Below are positions 1 to 5,555 of a DNA stretch of 13,401 nt, in pieces. Location: NCBI GenBank assembly GCA_021296015.1, contig JAGWBG010000012.1, positions 1 to 13,401 of the forward strand. Direction: 5' to 3'. The notes under the pieces were generated by a model that saw nothing but the letters and a program-made list of their open reading frames with translations, was not told the DNA's origin and searched no databases. Position numbers and translations under genes: made by a program. Origin of the DNA: Dehalococcoidia bacterium (lineage in GTDB: Bacteria; Chloroflexota; Dehalococcoidia; Lucifugimonadales; JAGWBF01). How positions within the stretch are numbered: position 1 is the stretch's first letter; the number at the start of each line of letters is the position of its first letter.

Positions 1-1
1 A

Positions 2-886
2 ATTATGAGGCAGTTCGAGTCCCAGGAGTGGATGGAACTGGTGCAGAGGGAGAGGCCCGACCGGGCGATGATGGTGCCGACCATGCTCAAACAGCTTATG
101 GACCATCCCCGGTTCCATAGCTACGACTTGTCCAGCCTTCAGGTGATAACCTACGGGGCCGCTCCCATGCCCCTGGAGGTCATACGGCGCGCCATAGGGG
201 AGTTCCCCAATGCCAGTTTCATCAACGCCTTCGGCCAGACGGAGACGGCCTCCACGATTACGATGCTGCCCCCACAGGACCACGTGCTGGACGGGACACC
301 GGAAGAGGTGGAAAAGAAGCTCAAGCACCTTACGTCTATCGGCAAGCCCCTGGATGACGTTGAGGTTGCCATAGTGGACGACGATGGAGAGCCTGTGCCT
401 ACCGGCGAGGTCGGTGAGATTGTCGCTATCGGACCGAGAATTATGAAGGGCTATTGGAAGCAGGAAGAGGCCACCGAGGGCACCATCAAGGGAGGAGCAC
501 TCTACACCGGCGACCTGGGTTATCAGGACGAGGACGGCTACATTTATCTGTCGGGTCGTGCCAAGGACTTCATCAAGCGGGGCGGCGAGATGGTATCCCC
601 CGAGGAGGTGGAGCGAGTCTTGATGTCACATCCCGGCGTGGAAGACGCGGCAATCATAGGCGTCCCCGACATGGACTGGGGAGAGCGGGTAAGGGCTGTA
701 GTCGTAAGAAGGGAAGCATCGGCCGGCGAAGAGGAGCTTATAGAGTATTGCCACCAGCGCCTTGCCAGTTTCAAGAAGCCCGAATCCGTGGTCTTCGTTG
801 ATGAGCTGCCGCGCAACGCATTGGGAAAGGTGCTGAAACGAGTCCTCAGGGAGGAGCATGGTCACCCCATGGAGGCTGGGTTATAA
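2..886 (+). CDS. AMP-dependent acyl-CoA synthetase/ligase, C-terminal part (5' end outside window)
   Basis: This is the distal part of an ANL-superfamily enzyme, which activates a carboxylic acid with ATP to an acyl-adenylate and then forms the CoA thioester. The frame is open to the left edge, and the family normally has over 500 residues, so the N-terminal half, including the P-loop-like motif, is missing. Counting from the first Met (base 5), I see the A5-type core NAFGQTETAS (residues 74-83), TGD (168-170), the hinge region GRAKDFIKRGG (184-194) followed by SPEEVE, and PRNALGK near the C-terminus, whose Lys275 is the expected catalytic lysine of the mobile lid. All key residues of this half are present, so the enzyme is probably active. 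The substrate cannot be read from the fragment; a medium or long fatty acid or an aromatic acid are both possible. The stop is followed by an AT-rich stretch and hairpins, so it may be the last gene of its transcript. Confidence 0.93.
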   Translation: MMRQFESQEWMELVQRERPDRAMMVPTMLKQLMDHPRFHSYDLSSLQVITYGAAPMPLEVIRRAIGEFPNASFINAFGQTETASTITMLPPQDHVLDGTPEEVEKKLKHLTSIGKPLDDVEVAIVDDDGEPVPTGEVGEIVAIGPRIMKGYWKQEEATEGTIKGGALYTGDLGYQDEDGYIYLSGRAKDFIKRGGEMVSPEEVERVLMSHPGVEDAAIIGVPDMDWGERVRAVVVRREASAGEEELIEYCHQRLASFKKPESVVFVDELPRNALGKVLKRVLREEHGHPMEAGL

Positions 887-892
887 TAGATA
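881..892 (+). promoter_or_regulatory. Possible -10 element overlapping the ligase stop codon
   Basis: A consensus TATAAT (882-887) lies across the stop codon of the acyl-CoA synthetase, inside the 14-mer GGTTATAATAGATA (879-892). The identical 14-mer occurs at 11637-11650, where it is placed as the -10 region of the MqnD-family gene. It could therefore start transcription towards the small HEAT-like ORF at 1026. No good -35 is visible at the usual distance, so this is tentative. Confidence 0.3.
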
Positions 893-918
893 ATAGGCGC
901 TTGATGCAGGCTAGAGTA

Positions 919-944
919 TCAGCTTGATTGGTCCACCAAGCTGA
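919..944. other. Perfect inverted repeat, 8-bp stem
   Basis: TCAGCTTG (919-926) and CAAGCTGA (937-944) are exact reverse complements separated by 10 nt. It lies 33 bp after the ligase stop. There is no following T-tract, so it is not a textbook intrinsic terminator on the + strand. It could be an RNA-stabilising hairpin or an operator. Confidence 0.5.
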
Positions 945-976
945 GGTTCACAGTCTGACGGAGCCTAGCTTTTGCA

Positions 977-997
977 CAGGAACCATCTGGGTTCCTG
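977..997. other. Perfect hairpin, 8-bp stem and 5-nt loop
   Basis: CAGGAACC (977-984) and GGTTCCTG (990-997) pair perfectly around the loop ATCTG. It is the second perfect hairpin in the gap between the ligase and the small ORF at 1026. It lies about 29 nt upstream of that ATG and is not followed by a T-tract, so a role in 5' UTR structure or mRNA processing fits better than termination. Confidence 0.5.
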
Positions 998-1025
998 AAT
1001 CAACGTGGGCAGGTGATGCAACGTT

Positions 1026-1238
1026 ATGGGTGATGAGAAAGCTCGTGAAATAGCTACGACCAAACTCATTGATGTATACAACGATGCTAGCATTGGGTCA
1101 AAGAGGGAATTGGAGGCAATCAGGGCCCTCGGTAAAATAGGGACAGAACGGGCCGCCCGAAAGCTCGCCGATATATATAGCGATGCCAGCAGTGGGTCAG
1201 AGAAGGGCGAAATCGGGCAAAACCCGCGATACGGCTAG
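1026..1238 (+). CDS. Small HEAT-like repeat protein or fragment of one
   Basis: A 70-residue ORF with an AGGTGA Shine-Dalgarno-like site about 9 nt before the ATG. It holds a 33-residue internal repeat: VYNDASIGS (17-25) recurs as IYSDASSGS (50-58), with the helical segment EAIRALGKIGTERAARKLAD between them, which resembles HEAT/PBS-lyase-type repeats. HEAT-like proteins are normally much longer. After residue 58 the sequence loses repeat character and ends in GEIGQNPRYG, so this may be a truncated or frameshifted remnant. No other frame downstream recovers a clear continuation. It stands alone on the + strand and is convergent with the cation transporter gene. Function is unknown; HEAT-like units usually mediate protein contacts. 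Confidence 0.5.
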   Translation: MGDEKAREIATTKLIDVYNDASIGSKRELEAIRALGKIGTERAARKLADIYSDASSGSEKGEIGQNPRYG

Positions 1239-1327
1239 GCGTATTCGGCTCCCATTAGACAGGCGACGGGACGCTTCGGTCTACTGGTCCGCCCCGAACA
1301 CCAGCGTTGTCGGTCGGCCCTTGCTCT

Positions 1328-2029
1328 CTATAGCGCTGCCTCGCAACATACCGCTCGACATCCGCCCAGGCCGTAGAAACAACCGCGACAAAAGCAGACC
1401 CGGGTTGCTTGGTCCTCATGCTCTTCATCATGACCTGAATAGTTTTCCCTGCCCTCCTTGACGAAAAAGGGAATCAAGACCAGGGCTGAAACCGGGTCGG
1501 CCCACCACCAGGAAAGCAGAGCGTTGAAGCCCAGTCCTATCAGGATGGTCAGGTCCTGAAGGTCGCAGAACAGGCTTTCCATAGCCTCCGCTCTCAACGA
1601 CCGGGACTGCATCCGGGTGGCGATGCGCATCTTGCCCACGTACAGGCCACTCATCACAACAGCGCTTGCAATCACAATCCCAACACCTACGAGGCTCGGC
1701 TGCGGCTCGGGCAACCACCCCAGCAGGTTAGCCCCGGAATGAAGGGCAATGTATATCGCCAGCAGAAAGAAGCTGAGCCCCAGCAATCTCTGTGCCCTTC
1801 TCTCCGCGGCCTCTTCCTCCAGTCCCTTCCGCTCTCCCCATAATCGCCACACCAGGACCCCGCCAGCAAGAAGCTCGACGATGCTGTCCAGACCGAAAGC
1901 CAGGAGGGCCACGCTCCCAGCCTGAACGCCTGCCCACAAGGAAATCCCGGCGTCTACCAAGTTCCACAGCAGACCGGCGACAACGAGAATAAGAGCCGTT
2001 CGGCGAAGGTCATCCAGTTGAAGCACCAA
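1328..2029 (-). CDS. Short CDF-type cation transporter (membrane), Cys-rich tail
   Basis: A 233-residue membrane protein resembling the transmembrane half of cation diffusion facilitators, which exchange divalent metal for protons across the inner membrane. About five hydrophobic helices are visible (roughly residues 11-32, 36-62, 82-104, 112-132, 156-190). AGSVALLAFGLDSIVE (37-52) matches the conserved second-helix signature, with Asp48 as likely metal ligand, and a WWWADPVSAL segment lies near the end. The usual cytoplasmic ferredoxin-like domain is absent, as in other short members. The tail has GHDEEHED (199-206) followed by six cysteines (212, 214, 217, 224, 228, 229), a plausible metal-binding tail, although a late frameshift cannot be excluded. 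The start is a TTG: AAGGAG lies 9 nt upstream and an in-frame stop lies just before it. It is the last gene of the leftward block and overlaps the end of the micro-ORF. The metal is unknown. Confidence 0.75.
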   Translation of the reverse strand: MVLQLDDLRRTALILVVAGLLWNLVDAGISLWAGVQAGSVALLAFGLDSIVELLAGGVLVWRLWGERKGLEEEAAERRAQRLLGLSFFLLAIYIALHSGANLLGWLPEPQPSLVGVGIVIASAVVMSGLYVGKMRIATRMQSRSLRAEAMESLFCDLQDLTILIGLGFNALLSWWWADPVSALVLIPFFVKEGRENYSGHDEEHEDQATRVCFCRGCFYGLGGCRAVCCEAAL

Positions 2030-2178
2030 GGATGATTTCTCCTTCCTTCACGTAACCTCGTCTCAGCTGGATTGTCCGGGCCTGAGCAACGCTCCCTCCG
2101 TCGGGCTGGTCCTCGGCCTCTTCGGTCGCACCGATGCCGATGACTACTAGGGCACCCTTGAAGTCGCCCTTCCCGCAT
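2010..2178 (-). pseudogene. Micro-ORF with coding character, needs one frameshift near its start
   Basis: Between the ThDP enzyme and the transporter, the minus strand carries a 55-codon open frame (2177-2010) without a start codon. It encodes a protein-like sequence containing GDFKGALVVIGIGATEEAED and ending in GEIILGASTG. An ATG lies just upstream at 2178-2176 in another frame (MREG...). Removing one base from the GGG run near 2166-2168 would join the two into an ORF of about 55 residues. The stop (2012-2010) overlaps the TTG start of the transporter by 20 nt, as in translationally coupled genes. It could be a recently broken small gene, a sequencing indel, or a chance open frame. I do not recognise a family. 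There is no strong Shine-Dalgarno site before the ATG. Confidence 0.35.
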
Positions 2179-2196
2179 CAAGTCTTGGGCAGTTCT

Positions 2197-3885
2197 TCAG
2201 GAAGCTATCAGTCCATCCTGAGGCTGTGTCCAGGGGAGCTTGTAGAAGGGCGCGAACTGCGGCGCACGAGGTATCGGCATCTCTGCGAAGGGCGCGTCTA
2301 TAATCACCGGGGCCTGCCGCTCCAATGCCATCGGAATCAGCGTCTCCAAGTCCATCGGGTCGGCAGCCCTCATGCCGACTGCACCGAACGACTCGGCAAA
2401 CCTGACGAAGTCCGGGTTGTGCAGGTCGGTCCCGTAAGCGCCGCCAAAGGCATCGTCCAGATCGCGGGCGACGTTGCCGTAAGAGTCGTTTCTGAAGACG
2501 ACGGTCACGACATTAATGCCGTACCGGACAGCCGTAGAAAGCTCGGACGAGTTGAACATGAACCCGCCGTCTCCGGTCATACAGACGACAGGGCGGTCGG
2601 GCCTTGCGACCTTGACGCCCAACGCTGTCGGAAACGCGTAGCCGAGGTTGAATGAGTAGCCGGAGTCAATATACGTCTTCGGGTGATTCACTTGCCAGTG
2701 AGTGCGGGCGTAGTAGCCGAACTGCGTGATGTCCCAGACTATGAAAGCGTCATCAGGAATGCCACTCCGAATCGCTTCCAGTACCGGGTACTGAGGCTCT
2801 TTAAGCCTGATGTCATAGTAGGCTATCAGGCTGCGGGCAGCGCTCACTGCCTCGGCAGACGACGGCCGCTCTCCAGCCCTTGCCTCCATGAGAAAAGGCA
2901 GGAGGGCCTCAATGGTCGCCCTGGCGTCGCCGTGCAGGGGAATCGTGTTCGCCTGGTGCCTTGTGAGCTCTGTGTCGTCTATGTTGATGTTCACCAGCGT
3001 GGACGCCTCGCCGGCAGGATTGCCTAGCGAGAAGCGCGTACCGATCCCGATCACCACGTCGGCGGACTGCATCACGTCGTATAGCTGATTCATCTCCTGT
3101 CTTTCGCCTCTTGGACTGAAACAGGAGCCGTATGACATCGGATGACTGTCAGGGATGACCCCCTTGCCGCCGATGGACGTAACCACAGGTATGTTCGTCG
3201 CCTCTACCAGTTTCACGAGTGCTTCTTCCGCGTCTGATCGCGCCACGCCGCCTCCGGCGTATATCAGGGGCATGTTGGCTTGGGCGATGACCTGGGCAGC
3301 CTCCCGAAGGTCTTCCAGACTGGGCACGATTCGGGAAATTCGGGCGGGATTTCTCAGTTGTACTTCCTCCCGCTCCACTCCGGCCTCGGGCGGCATCTCT
3401 ATCAGAACGGGACGGGGACGGCCGGTGCGCATCTGCCTGATCGCTTCGAACACGGCATGAGGTACTTCACGGGGGCTGGACGCCTGTCCGTGCCACTTGG
3501 TCACCGGGCGCACAACATCGGGCTGGTTGGCGATTTCGTGAACGGCCCCCAGGTTCTTGCCGATTGCGCCACGCGGGATCTGGCCTGCGATAATGAGTAC
3601 AGGCGTGGAGCGCGAGTATGCGTTGGCCAGGCCGGACGCGGCGTTGTAAAGGCCCACCCCCGGGACCACCAGAGCCACCCCTGGCTTTCCTGACGCGCGG
3701 GCATAGCCGTCGGCCATGTACGTCGTCGCCTGTTCGTGGCGGGTCGTGATCATGCGAATGTCCGGTTCGTCCCGTAGGGCAGCGACTATCCCATATATCT
3801 GTATGCCGGGAATCCCGAATACAACCTCGACGTTCTCTCCGACAAGCGACCTGGCGAGGGCTTCCCCTCCGCTCATTTGGACCAC
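2197..3885 (-). CDS. Thiamine diphosphate-dependent decarboxylase/synthase (acetolactate synthase-like)
   Basis: A full-length (562 aa) member of the ThDP family that includes acetolactate synthase large subunit, benzoylformate decarboxylase and oxalyl-CoA decarboxylase, which act on 2-oxo acids or acyl-CoAs. The three-domain order is visible. The N-terminal PYR domain has VFGIPGIQIYGI (22-33) and the catalytic Glu51 in TTRHEQATTYMADGYAR. A central domain contains LIYAGGGVARS. The C-terminal PP domain has the Mg-ThDP motif starting GDGGFMFN at 438 and closing at Asn466-Asp467. The substrate is not evident: no small regulatory subunit of acetolactate synthase and no branched-chain pathway gene lies nearby. 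The start is a GTG with AGGAAG 7 nt upstream; the ATG three codons later is spaced too far from that site. It follows the globin gene by 67 bp on the same strand, so the two are probably co-transcribed. Confidence 0.92.
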   Translation of the reverse strand: MVQMSGGEALARSLVGENVEVVFGIPGIQIYGIVAALRDEPDIRMITTRHEQATTYMADGYARASGKPGVALVVPGVGLYNAASGLANAYSRSTPVLIIAGQIPRGAIGKNLGAVHEIANQPDVVRPVTKWHGQASSPREVPHAVFEAIRQMRTGRPRPVLIEMPPEAGVEREEVQLRNPARISRIVPSLEDLREAAQVIAQANMPLIYAGGGVARSDAEEALVKLVEATNIPVVTSIGGKGVIPDSHPMSYGSCFSPRGERQEMNQLYDVMQSADVVIGIGTRFSLGNPAGEASTLVNINIDDTELTRHQANTIPLHGDARATIEALLPFLMEARAGERPSSAEAVSAARSLIAYYDIRLKEPQYPVLEAIRSGIPDDAFIVWDITQFGYYARTHWQVNHPKTYIDSGYSFNLGYAFPTALGVKVARPDRPVVCMTGDGGFMFNSSELSTAVRYGINVVTVVFRNDSYGNVARDLDDAFGGAYGTDLHNPDFVRFAESFGAVGMRAADPMDLETLIPMALERQAPVIIDAPFAEMPIPRAPQFAPFYKLPWTQPQDGLIAS

Positions 3886-3952
3886 GATTCGTCTTCCTGC
3901 AATAGGGCCTCCACCTGATGTTAGCAGTACAGTACGCGTAGACCTCCCGGAC

Positions 3953-4480
3953 TTACTTGTCGTTAAGGTAAACCCCCAGCAACATGTCCAACTCTACAAC
4001 CAACAGCTTGTTCCATGCGATGGTGGTCCGGGTTGCCAGGTCGGTGTCCGGTATATTCTGGCTGATCAGGGTTGCGATGGCGGTCTGGTAGAAGGATATG
4101 GTTGCTATCACGTATTGAGAGGGCACTGGGCCATGCTGCGCCCGGTCCCGGGGAAGGTTCCTGTGCATCATGCCTATGGCTCGCACGTAGCGGGCAAAGC
4201 TGTCGCCCACATCGGCAAATCCCCTATCCCTCAGCCACCGAATCATGGTCTGTTTGTTCCCCTCTATGCGCTCTTCGTCCTCCTCGTCGGTCTCGGTGAC
4301 GAAGAACTTGCGTGTCTTGGGGTACTCAAGGAATCTGTCGTACAATGTGTCGGTTAGACTGCGGGCGTGCTTGTTTATGATAGGAGCGCTGGCCCGGATG
4401 AGCTGGCGGTCCTCTTCCGTCAACTCCACGAAATATACCATCTCCGCCAATCTTGCGGGCCAGTCGGTGGCACTCGTCAT
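3953..4480 (-). CDS. Protoglobin-like single-domain globin
   Basis: A 175-residue all-helical protein that matches the sensor-globin/protoglobin pattern: ELTEEDRQLIRASAPIINKH (19-38) as the first core helices, LYDRFLEYPKTRKFF (46-60), and a later helix AIGMMHRNL whose His106 is the likely proximal haem ligand. No methyl-accepting, cyclase or other output domain is attached, and the length is what a stand-alone globin needs. Such haem proteins bind O2, CO or NO in the cytoplasm, for sensing, scavenging or redox chemistry. Unusual is the acidic loop around residues 62-73 (TETDEEDEERIE). The ATG has CAGGAG 6 nt upstream. It is the first gene of a leftward set with a ThDP enzyme and a cation transporter, which suggests a link between gas or redox state and that enzyme. 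Fold assignment is fairly sure; ligand and role are inference. Confidence 0.82.
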   Translation of the reverse strand: MTSATDWPARLAEMVYFVELTEEDRQLIRASAPIINKHARSLTDTLYDRFLEYPKTRKFFVTETDEEDEERIEGNKQTMIRWLRDRGFADVGDSFARYVRAIGMMHRNLPRDRAQHGPVPSQYVIATISFYQTAIATLISQNIPDTDLATRTTIAWNKLLVVELDMLLGVYLNDK

Positions 4481-4769
4481 TTCAGACTCCTGACTTATAT
4501 CAATCTAGCTCCATTGTGGGTCCTATCGGAGGGTCAGGACCGGGTGGTGTGACCCCAGCGCCGGGAGCATATCTGGCCCAGATGGTACAGTGGCGGTGGC
4601 AGGGTGTCAAGGTTGGGATCTTTGCTCCTTTCACACTCTGGTCCTCTCCCGTCGCTCATTGGATTTGGTCTTTATTGCAGAACATAGGCTTCAGAAATGT
4701 CAACCTTCAGTTGGGGGGTTGGGACCTCTGAGAAGGCTCAGAGCTTGCCGAAGGGATGCGGGTGATATG

Positions 4770-4778
4770 TGGTATAAT
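4770..4778 (+). promoter_or_regulatory. Extended -10 promoter element
   Basis: TGGTATAAT (4770-4778) is an exact extended -10 (TGn followed by TATAAT). No -35 consensus is found 16-18 bp upstream (TTGCCG at 4745-4750 is 22 bp away), which extended -10 promoters often tolerate. Transcription would run rightward into the repeat mosaic and the gene at 5065. The same TGGTATAAT occurs on the minus strand upstream of the MetF-like gene (11613-11621). Confidence 0.5.
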
Positions 4779-4840
4779 ATGAATAAGCCCCTCAAAAAGT
4801 GTTTCCAAAGTGGTGTTCCAGACCTCCTCTCCCTTTATGG

Positions 4841-4960
4841 GACCCGCCTCGGCGGGCAGGAAGGATTGGGAGCCTGCCCCGTACCTGATACTGGGTGAGG
4901 GTGATTCTTCTGATACCCCTCATCCCAGCCTTCTCCCGCAAGAGAAGAAGGAGCTTTGGA
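4841..4960. repeat. Mosaic of small palindromic interspersed repeats
   Basis: Three hairpin units lie side by side: CCCGCC/GGCGGG (4844-4857), an imperfect CCCCGTA/TACTGGG pair (4877-4895), and CTTCTC/GAGAAG (4930-4947) inside a longer unit beginning CCCCTCATCC at 4917. The last unit recurs in inverted orientation at about 10634-10672, with 21 of the first 22 bases identical. The structure resembles REP/BIME-type elements that accumulate between bacterial genes. They lie between a promoter-like site and the gene at 5065, whose N-terminus looks damaged. Confidence 0.6.
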
Positions 4961-5064
4961 AAGGCCCTCTTTGGGTTCGGGGCGGCAACGGCGGAGCAAG
5001 GGCTGGCCCCCCTCGTACCGATGTACCAACGGAAATGGACGGGCGACTGGAAGCAAGGTGTGAG

Positions 5065-5541
5065 ATGCGAATCCCCGGTACAAAACGTAGTTTATCGCCG
5101 GACAGTTGTGGATTGAGGGCCGGGCAATTTGCCGAAGCAGTCCGAGATAACGACATGCGCACGGCATGGAATATGCTCTCCAGGGAGTCCCAGGGTGTCC
5201 GCCAGGGCGTTTGGGCAACTCAGAAGAGCATTGACCTCCAGATGGTCTATCAAGCTGCCCATAATCCCGACCACCCCATTGTTCCACTTATGATGAATGA
5301 TTTCAGGGATACTGTACTCAAGTCGTGGCCCCTGGAGGACCTGACTGACCTCGGCGTGGCACCCACCAGCTATATAGATGATTACCGCGCCTTCGCCTTT
5401 CTTCCCTTCGGCATGACCCACGACCAACAGGTAATGCCCAGTGGTGCCGGAGGCATGATGAACGGGATAATCATTCCCATGCTTCTTGAGGACGGGGAGT
5501 GGAAGGTAGACCTTCCGGGATGGCGTTTCGCGCACCAGTAG
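5065..5541 (+). CDS. Hypothetical protein, probably lacking its original N-terminus
   Basis: From about residue 20 (AGQFAEAVRDNDMRTAWNMLS) to the end (GEWKVDLPGWRFAHQ) this 158-residue frame reads like a real globular domain. The opening EAV-x-DND-x-TAWNMLS and closing GEWKVDLPG resemble the small NTF2/DUF4878-like domains often found in exported lipoproteins. No signal peptide or lipobox is present. The frame stays open upstream to a GTG at 4810, but that extension is translated repeat DNA and has no ribosome binding site. I chose the ATG at 5065 because AAGG lies 6 nt upstream. The likely story is a lipoprotein-type gene whose 5' end was replaced by repeats, so it may be a pseudogene. It ends 14 bp from the convergent hyuB stop. 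No function can be assigned. Confidence 0.5.
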   Translation: MRIPGTKRSLSPDSCGLRAGQFAEAVRDNDMRTAWNMLSRESQGVRQGVWATQKSIDLQMVYQAAHNPDHPIVPLMMNDFRDTVLKSWPLEDLTDLGVAPTSYIDDYRAFAFLPFGMTHDQQVMPSGAGGMMNGIIIPMLLEDGEWKVDLPGWRFAHQ

Positions 5542-5555
5542 GAAGGCGTCCGACA

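Larger units (their letters stand above)
4481..5064. other. Gene-poor intergenic stretch with promoter-like site and repeats
   Basis: Between the leftward globin gene and the rightward gene at 5065, I find no convincing coding sequence. Open frames here have no recognisable motifs or ribosome binding sites. The stretch holds a weak inverted repeat (GGTCCT 4519-4524 with AGGACC 4536-4541), an extended -10 element at 4770-4778 and a mosaic of small palindromes from about 4841 to 4960. Part of it may be the lost 5' end of the gene at 5065. Confidence 0.6.

Noticed and set aside
1183..1461. Open frame continuing from the HEAT-like ORF in another frame
   Set aside because: Its sequence lacks the 33-residue repeat pattern and it overlaps the end of the transporter gene on the opposite strand, so it does not rescue a longer HEAT protein.
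2134..4357. Several + strand open frames opposite the ThDP and globin genes
   Set aside because: They are antisense shadows with no motifs, while the minus-strand frames carry complete family signatures and ribosome binding sites.
4494..4502. TGATATAAG on the minus strand as extended -10 for the globin gene
   Set aside because: The start point would fall near 4487, inside the Shine-Dalgarno sequence, leaving too short a leader; the real promoter is probably further upstream but I cannot place it.
4519..4541. Inverted repeat GGTCCT/AGGACC as a terminator or operator
   Set aside because: Only a 6-bp stem with an 11-nt loop and no T-tract; this can occur by chance.
4841..4960. The clustered palindromes as a CRISPR array
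   Set aside because: The units differ in sequence and spacing and there are no regular spacers or cas genes.
4810..5064. Long start (GTG at 4810) for the gene at 5065
   Set aside because: No ribosome binding site, and the encoded residues are translated palindromic repeats.
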